Below, one piece after another: positions 7,111 through 10,434 of a stretch of DNA of 10,434 nt (within the stretch, counting starts at the first letter, position 1; the number at the start of each line of letters is the position of its first letter). Under the pieces are notes generated by a model. The model worked only from the letters and a program-made list of their open reading frames with translations, ran no database searches and was not told the DNA's origin. Origin of the DNA: Candidatus Bathyarchaeota archaeon (GTDB taxonomy: Archaea > Thermoproteota > Bathyarchaeia > Bathyarchaeales > B26-1); NCBI GenBank assembly GCA_018396795.1, contig JAGTRH010000032.1:1-10434 (forward strand). Reading direction: 5' to 3'. The position numbers were made by a program, and so were the translations under genes.

Positions 7111-7890
7111 CTACACAAAGATCACACCTACCCCATAGCCGCCTTGCTTCCAATCTTTAACGATTTCACGGTATTCATAGTTAAGTTTTATTTCTCTCCA
7201 AAACTTCGGGACTCCTCCAACCTTTTCCGGAGGTCCTTGCACTATATCATGGAACGCTATTATCCCGCCCCTCCTCACAAGTGGACCATACATTTCAAAA
7301 TCCTTTTTAACACCTTCATACCTATGATCGCCGTCTAGGAATAGGAAGTCCAATTTATCTTCGTCTAATATCTTTTTAACTTTATGGAGTGTTTTTAAGT
7401 TATGTGAGTCTTCTTGGAGCAGAAAGAGTTTTTGATCATGGCGTGCAAAAGCTTTATATAAAGGTATCCTCCGACGTGGATACCCACCGCCAAAAGGACC
7501 GCCAGGTAAATCTATGCTAATAATGGTAGCATCATCAGAAGCCAGTCTACAAAATATGAAAAGGGTGCCTCCTCCAGCGGTACCTATCTCAACAACGGTT
7601 TTAGGTTTTAATCTATAGATTATCTTAGCAAGGCTTAAAATTTCCATGTATATCTGCAATGGTTTAATTGAAAAGGGTTGAAGCAAAAGCGATGTCTGCC
7701 CAAAACTATAAGCAAGTTTAACTGTACATTCAATGTTCTCCCCGCAATTGCCAGCTTTAGATCTAAAGATAAGTCCCACAAAAGGAGAGAGAAAGTAGCC
7801 CCAGATGGTAATAAGAGGTTTTAGTAATTCCTTCCATTTCGTTAGTGCATAAGCCTCTGTGATGTGCTCATAACTCATGTCTATAGACAT
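7111..7890 (-). CDS. Class I SAM-dependent methyltransferase (Methyltransf_24 / CmcI-like)
   Basis: A 259-residue predicted O-methyltransferase. VVEIGTAGGG at 99-108 is the SAM-binding glycine loop, ISIDLPGG at 124-131 gives the acidic residue for the SAM ribose, DFLFLDGDHRYEGV at 181-194 is the diagnostic Methyltransf_24-type motif, and RRGGIIAFHDI at 206-216 completes the core with an Asp/His metal-site feel. Residues about 26-42 are hydrophobic and could sit at the membrane. The related CmcI family includes sugar (rhamnosyl) O-methyltransferases, so next to an rml operon a role in capping or decorating the glycan is reasonable inference. ATG at 7888-7890 was chosen because an in-frame TAA lies nine codons upstream; Met5 (7876-7878) is an alternative, and neither has a clear ribosome site. 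It is a separate transcription unit from rmlC, 368 nt away. Confidence 0.85.
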   Translation of the reverse strand: MSIDMSYEHITEAYALTKWKELLKPLITIWGYFLSPFVGLIFRSKAGNCGENIECTVKLAYSFGQTSLLLQPFSIKPLQIYMEILSLAKIIYRLKPKTVVEIGTAGGGTLFIFCRLASDDATIISIDLPGGPFGGGYPRRRIPLYKAFARHDQKLFLLQEDSHNLKTLHKVKKILDEDKLDFLFLDGDHRYEGVKKDFEMYGPLVRRGGIIAFHDIVQGPPEKVGGVPKFWREIKLNYEYREIVKDWKQGGYGVGVIFV

Positions 7891-7892
7891 TG

Positions 7893-8367
7893 TTATCTGA
7901 CCATTTCGAAAAGTTTAGCAATAATTAGCATTCTCCTTCTGCGAACTAGTTCAATTGTATTTGCCTTAAAAGTTTCAACAAAAAGCCCAGGACCAGCCGG
8001 CTCAGCTTTAGAGCCAACCCTAGACCCTTCACAATCATCCAGTGCGCAACCCTCCCATAGAGGGCCTCCATCCAACCCTGGAATTCCCCCATCGCCATCG
8101 TTAGCCTCTTGAGGATGGGCTCCAGGATCCCGGCGAGGAGTCGGCGGCGCACCCTATCGACAGCTGCAATAACAAGATCCAGAAAACTCCGGTCCTCAAC
8201 CTTAAGCCTGAACTAGGCCCTACAACGTAGAGCCCTCCTCCTAAGCCTAACAAGATAACATCTCTCAAGGGGCCCCCCCGCACCACAGCCACCTCCCAAG
8301 AGGCCGACTCGGCAAAGCCCAATGGTAACATACCAGTAAGACAAGTAGAAGTTGTTATTGAAACCAT
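7893..8367 (-). pseudogene. Frameshifted GC-rich gene of unknown family
   Basis: Two minus-strand frames read as protein-like and join near 8195-8212. The first runs from ATG at 8365-8367 (residues such as GGPLRDVILLGLGGGLYVV) to about 8200. The second begins after a TAG at 8213-8215 and runs to a stop at 7946-7948 (VEDRSFLDLVIAAVDRVRRR, then EFQGWMEALYGRVAHW). In the second segment third codon positions are mostly G or C, which supports past coding. A third frame reading ELVRRRRMLIIAKLFEM to a stop at 7893-7895 may be the true end after another shift. A run of seven C's at 8272-8278 is another possible slip site. The gene is GC-richer than its surroundings, and I do not recognise the family. 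It ends just upstream of the methyltransferase gene and may once have been its operon partner. Confidence 0.5.
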
Positions 8368-8595
8368 ATATATTTTTTTCTCAACAAAAGCACATCTCCA
8401 CTCAGCGCGGATGCAATCTATTAAGTCTCGCCTTTAAATTACGAGGAGCAATAATTTGCTGATTGATAAATGAGGCCAAAAGGTTCAGCAGTATGCGCAT
8501 CGGTGTGATCTACTAAAGTATATCCTCATCTCCTAGCAATTCTCTCATTAGATATTCCAAACACAGGCATGTTATCTGGATCTTTAAACTGCTTG
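8368..8595. other. Intergenic stretch between two pseudogenes, no intact gene seen
   Basis: No convincing gene is visible. On the minus strand a 34-codon open stretch overlaps the end of the protease pseudogene and runs to a stop near 8510, reading CLEYLMRELLGDEDIL at its end; it is too short and unsupported to call. The rest is AT-rich with no structural RNA that I can defend. Confidence 0.5.
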
Positions 8596-8923
8596 TTAGA
8601 CCATTAACAATTCTAAGGGTTTAAGCTGTTTTGTGATGGAGTTTAGGGATGTTGCTCCCAGAACCAGAGCATCCTCAGGCTCGCTGAAAATCACCGGAGT
8701 CCATGCCCTGTTGCCTTCGTACTCTAACACTGCACCGCCTCCCTCTCAACCACGGCGCCCCCGAAGCTTCCTGCGGGCTACGGGCTTCAAGCCTAAAGCA
8801 TCCAATATGCTGCGGGGGATCTATGTGAAGAGTGCTCCCGTGTCAACAAGCAAATCAACGACAATAGGACTTAGACATATCAGCTGGATTATACACCCAG
8901 ACTTTTACATATGTGAAGCCCAA
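8596..8923 (-). pseudogene. Retropepsin-like (clan AA) aspartic protease, degraded
   Basis: Joining minus-strand frames rebuilds a protein of about 108 codons with the layout of archaeal retropepsin-like aspartic proteases. It has a TTG start (8921-8923) and GFTYVKVWVYNPADMSKS, then VVDLLVDTGALFT with the catalytic DTG at 8836-8844, then IPRSILDALGLKP, VVERE, and finally LEYEGNRAWTPVIF and EPEDALVLGATSL, ending LKPLELLMV with TAA at 8596-8598. The damage is explicit: an extra T near 8866, an in-frame TAG at 8821-8823 just after the active site, an extra G in the five-G run 8758-8762, and a missing base near 8737-8739 (the uncorrected frame hits TGA at 8746-8748). The segment usually reading 'LG..VDP' after LGATSL also seems deleted. 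Such proteases are small cytoplasmic proteins of mostly unknown substrate. It cannot be functional as it stands. Confidence 0.8.
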
Positions 8924-9000
8924 TTACAGCTCATAAATAAAGACATTATAGTACCTATTAAAGGCTCTCAGCCCAGATTTCTACCTCTAAAAACCTAACC

Positions 9001-9064
9001 CTAGGATAATTAAATAAATATAAAATAATGATTAAATTGAATTGACATAATTTAGATTTTAATA
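9001..9064 (-). terminator. T-rich terminator candidate after the nuclease-like gene
   Basis: An 8-bp inverted repeat TTTAGATT (9051-9058) and AATCTAAA (9067-9074) with an 8-nt loop spans the stop codon of the nuclease-like gene. Beyond it, the minus strand runs through T-rich DNA (CATTATTTTATATTTATTTAATT). This is suitable for archaeal termination, and it also separates the gene from the protease pseudogene. Confidence 0.35.
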
Positions 9065-9862
9065 TCAATCTAAAATGTTGCTGCATATTACTTCTATACC
9101 CATCTCCCTTGCTCTATCATAAGCTTCCCTTTCAATATTCACGGCAATTATAAATATTTTATCTACTTCTTTCTTTAGAATCCTCTCTACAAATCCAGCT
9201 TTTTCATATAGATGTTCAACGTGATCTATTTCTGCATATGATTTAACCTCAATTACATAAATCTTATCATCTCTGATCAAAACATCCACATCAACTATTT
9301 TACCCTTTTCCCCAGTGATAGTTCCATCTTCATCTTTAAACCTAAACTTCTCCACTTTGCCGGGTTCAATCCCCTTGACTTCAATAGTCTTCTTAAATAT
9401 GTTCAGAACAGTTCTCTCCAGATCCGAACCCCACCTTCTCCCCATACTTCCAATAGTAACCTCAATCTTCTGTCCAAGAATCTCAACTCGTTCTTCAACC
9501 CTATCGATCCGCCCGATTATCTCGTTGAATTTTTTGTCGTGTTCTTCGAATCTCTTTGTGTGTTCTCTTAGCTCAGCCATTATCTCGTTGAATTTTTTGT
9601 CGTGTTCTTCGAATCTCTTTGTGTGTTCTCTTAGCTCAGCCATTATCTCGTTGAATTTTTTGTCGTGTTTTTTGATGTTTTCGAGTATATCCCCATATCC
9701 GATAATACCAGCTACAGTATGTCTGAATTCTCTATCCCTCTCTAAGAGCTCTAGGAACTCCTCTTTTAAAGACATATCAAATTGTAGAGCCTGTCTAAAT
9801 TTATAAAAGTTTTCATAGAGAGTTTTGAAAAATGAAGTTTCATTAAGCTGATTGGTTTTCAT
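9065..9862 (-). CDS. Coiled-coil protein with C-terminal PD-(D/E)XK nuclease-like domain (DUF3782-like)
   Basis: A 265-residue protein of a crenarchaeal family, here recognised as DUF3782-like. Residues 30-60 form a conserved-looking helical head (SLKEEFLELLERDREF). Residues 63-135 are a highly charged coiled coil, including two identical 21-residue units (HDKKFNEIMAELREHTKRFEE, first ten shown: HDKKFNEIMA) at 66-86 and 87-107 and a partial third at 108-116. Residues 145-265 look like a PD-(D/E)XK fold: GSDLERTV at 145-152, VDVDVLI with Asp191/Asp193, and VIEVKS with Glu205 and Lys207, the D..ExK active-site pattern. The biological role and substrate are not known to me. The start is uncertain: ATG 9860-9862 sits behind AGGTTT and a TATA-like box, but Met30 (9773-9775) begins the part that resembles relatives. 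It is the only intact gene between decayed ones. Confidence 0.8.
   Translation of the reverse strand: MKTNQLNETSFFKTLYENFYKFRQALQFDMSLKEEFLELLERDREFRHTVAGIIGYGDILENIKKHDKKFNEIMAELREHTKRFEEHDKKFNEIMAELREHTKRFEEHDKKFNEIIGRIDRVEERVEILGQKIEVTIGSMGRRWGSDLERTVLNIFKKTIEVKGIEPGKVEKFRFKDEDGTITGEKGKIVDVDVLIRDDKIYVIEVKSYAEIDHVEHLYEKAGFVERILKKEVDKIFIIAVNIEREAYDRAREMGIEVICSNILD
9516..9669. repeat. 63-bp perfect tandem repeat, about 2.4 copies, inside the nuclease-like gene
   Basis: The unit begins ATTATCTCGTTGAATTTTTT on the plus strand at 9516, 9579 and 9642. The first two copies (9516-9578, 9579-9641) are identical, and the third matches for 28 bases to 9669 before diverging. Identity at every base, including silent positions, points to recent duplication. 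The unit codes for 21 residues, exactly three coiled-coil heptads. Confidence 0.97.
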
Positions 9863-9892
9863 AACTGAAACCTATCTCGAAGGATGAAGGAA

Positions 9893-9904
9893 TGTCTATT
9901 AAAG
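9893..9904 (-). promoter_or_regulatory. Promoter candidate CTTTAATAGACA for the nuclease-like gene
   Basis: On the minus strand CTTTAATAGACA lies about 32-42 nt before the ATG at 9862. A TATA box there would put the transcript start roughly 10-15 nt before the ATG, a normal archaeal spacing that favours the longer start. The same 12-mer occurs at 6874-6885 upstream of the rml operon. Confidence 0.4.
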
Positions 9905-9936
9905 GGCTTCTACTAAAGGCTTAGGTTACTATACAG

Positions 9937-10092
9937 CTAACCAGCCAATCTTCTCAGCCTACCAGTCTTTGAGTTCACAACGAATCCTCCCGCTTCTAGT
10001 GTGAGGTCTCCTATCCTAACCTGATCAGGGACATTCATCACTATCAATTTCTCTCTAATATTGCTTATGCCAGAACCCGGACTAAACATCAT
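9937..10092 (-). pseudogene. C-terminal stub of a second aspartic protease
   Basis: A minus-strand frame opens at ATG-ATG (10092), overlapping the end of the AbrB-family gene by 11 nt, and reads 51 codons to TAG. Its second half, MNVPDQVRIGDLTLEAGG followed by FVVNSKTGRLRRL, resembles the C-terminal part of archaeal retropepsin-like proteases ('..P..LIG..TLE..G..V.P.TG.L'). The DTG active site and the whole N-terminal half are absent, so this looks like a deletion remnant fused to a new start rather than a working gene. The overlap layout, with a downstream gene starting inside the AbrB stop, suggests the two were once a coupled pair. A real 51-residue protein of other function cannot be excluded. 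Confidence 0.5.
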
Positions 10093-10321
10093 GATAGAGT
10101 TTGTCATAATAAACAAGCTCTCTCGAGACATCAAGTCCCTCTCTCTCAGCTACCTCTCTCCACTTCTCTACGATCTCTTCATCCAGAGCTCTGATCTCAA
10201 TAGACTTGTCTTTAACCTCGAGGATCACATGCTTGTTCTCGATAAGACCAAGGCTCTCCCTACTCACCTTAGGTATGACCAGTTGGCCCTCACTCCCAAG
10301 TTTAACCCTTAATCTTACCAT
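10082..10321 (-). CDS. AbrB/MazE/SpoVT-family DNA-binding protein
   Basis: A small protein of 79 residues from ATG at 10319-10321 (81 if the TTG at 10325-10327 is used). Residues about 2-46 form the swapped-hairpin AbrB domain, with RVKLGSEGQLVIPKVSRESL as the signature and an ILEVKDKSIEIR strand after it. The charged helical tail (EEIVEKWREVAEREG) ends in ELVYYDKLYHDV, the kind of tail that in VapB-type antitoxins contacts a partner. It would bind operator DNA as a dimer, probably repressing its own operon. GGTTGG just before the ATG favours that start. The expected downstream partner gene is reduced to a stub, so the protein may be an orphan antitoxin or a free-standing regulator; which one cannot be told from sequence. 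Confidence 0.82.
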   Translation of the reverse strand: MVRLRVKLGSEGQLVIPKVSRESLGLIENKHVILEVKDKSIEIRALDEEIVEKWREVAEREGLDVSRELVYYDKLYHDV

Positions 10322-10434
10322 TTCCAACCTATTAACTTAAGAAGTAAGATTTTAGATTTGAACATTTCCCACTTAAAGGTTGCTAGATACTTCCCCTTAA
10401 AAGTCATAGAGAGACTCCTTGGAAGAGGGTCTAA
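10322..10434. other. Right edge of the window, no gene established
   Basis: On the minus strand one frame is open from the edge to a TAA at 10315-10317, overlapping the start of the AbrB gene, with an internal ATG reading MTFKGKYLATFKWEMFKSK. It could be the end of a gene entering from outside or a chance opening. AT-rich DNA at 10335-10360 may hold the promoter of the AbrB-family gene, but no clear box stands out. Confidence 0.35.

Noticed and set aside
8480..8535. Possible C/D box small RNA on the minus strand (ATGAGGA ... GATGCG ... CTGA)
   Set aside because: The C box has a mismatch, no D' box can be found, and similar matches are expected by chance in AT-rich intergenic DNA.
8510..8610. 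A 34-codon minus-strand open stretch ending in CLEYLMRELLGDEDIL
   Set aside because: It has no start with a ribosome site, overlaps the end of the protease pseudogene, and is too short to support without homologues.
8821..8823. In-frame TAG as a recoded (pyrrolysine-type) codon in the protease
   Set aside because: The same gene carries several independent frameshifts, so decay is the simpler explanation, and nothing here suggests a recoding organism.
8633..8998. A 121-codon plus-strand open frame
   Set aside because: It lies antisense to the protease pseudogene, whose minus-strand motifs (DTG, TPVIF, VLGATSL) are far more convincing; the plus-strand product is basic and featureless.
9516..9669. 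CRISPR-like direct repeats
   Set aside because: The copies are directly abutting with no unique spacers, and they keep the reading frame of a coding gene.
9315..9806. A 163-codon plus-strand open frame with a repeated Ser/Leu/Phe segment
   Set aside because: It is the shadow of the tandem repeat in the nuclease-like gene; the repetition comes from the 63-bp DNA repeat itself.

Overview
The window looks like accessory chromosome from a thermophilic archaeon, most likely a crenarchaeote (Thermoproteota). The evidence is the strong use of AGA/AGG and ATA codons, GGTGA/GGAGG-type ribosome binding sites at stop/start overlaps, TTTAATA-like promoter elements, a long-form (archaeal) RmlA, an AbrB-type small regulator, a coiled-coil PD-(D/E)XK-like protein, and the remains of retropepsin-like aspartic proteases of a kind common in crenarchaea. 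I cannot place it to genus from sequence alone.

Layout. Positions 1-747 (+) hold the 3' part of a family 2 glycosyltransferase gene that enters from the left edge. Positions 748-992 lie between two convergent gene ends; they include T-rich stretches and a more GC-rich patch that may be the worn tail of a TnpB transposase gene. Positions 6742 down to 993 (-) form one apparent nucleotide-sugar and glycan operon. In transcription order it contains an RmlC-family 3,5-epimerase, an SDR sugar epimerase/dehydratase, RmlD, RmlA, and two tandem paralogous family 2 glycosyltransferases. The first four genes are joined by a 15-nt gap and two ATGA overlaps, and the two glycosyltransferases by a 4-nt gap. 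Positions 7890-7111 (-) encode a class I methyltransferase that may decorate the glycan. Positions 7893-8367 (-) carry a GC-rich frameshifted gene of unknown identity.

Positions 8596-8923 (-) hold a retropepsin-like (clan AA) aspartic protease pseudogene with frameshifts and a nonsense codon. Positions 9862-9065 (-) encode a coiled-coil protein with a C-terminal nuclease-like domain and a perfect 63-bp internal tandem repeat. Positions 10092-9937 (-) appear to be the C-terminal stub of a second aspartic protease, overlapping the end of an AbrB-family gene at 10321-10082 (-).

Working together. RmlA, RmlC and RmlD are three of the four dTDP-L-rhamnose enzymes, so the left half probably makes an activated deoxysugar and transfers it to a surface glycan such as S-layer glycoprotein or exopolysaccharide. 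The SDR sitting in the RmlB slot lacks the RmlB Asp-Glu dehydration pair and has Asn where the catalytic Lys of YxxxK should be, so the activated sugar may not be plain rhamnose, or RmlB may be encoded elsewhere. The right third is a zone of decay: broken protease genes, a frameshifted gene, an AbrB gene without an intact partner, and one intact repeat-bearing nuclease-like gene.
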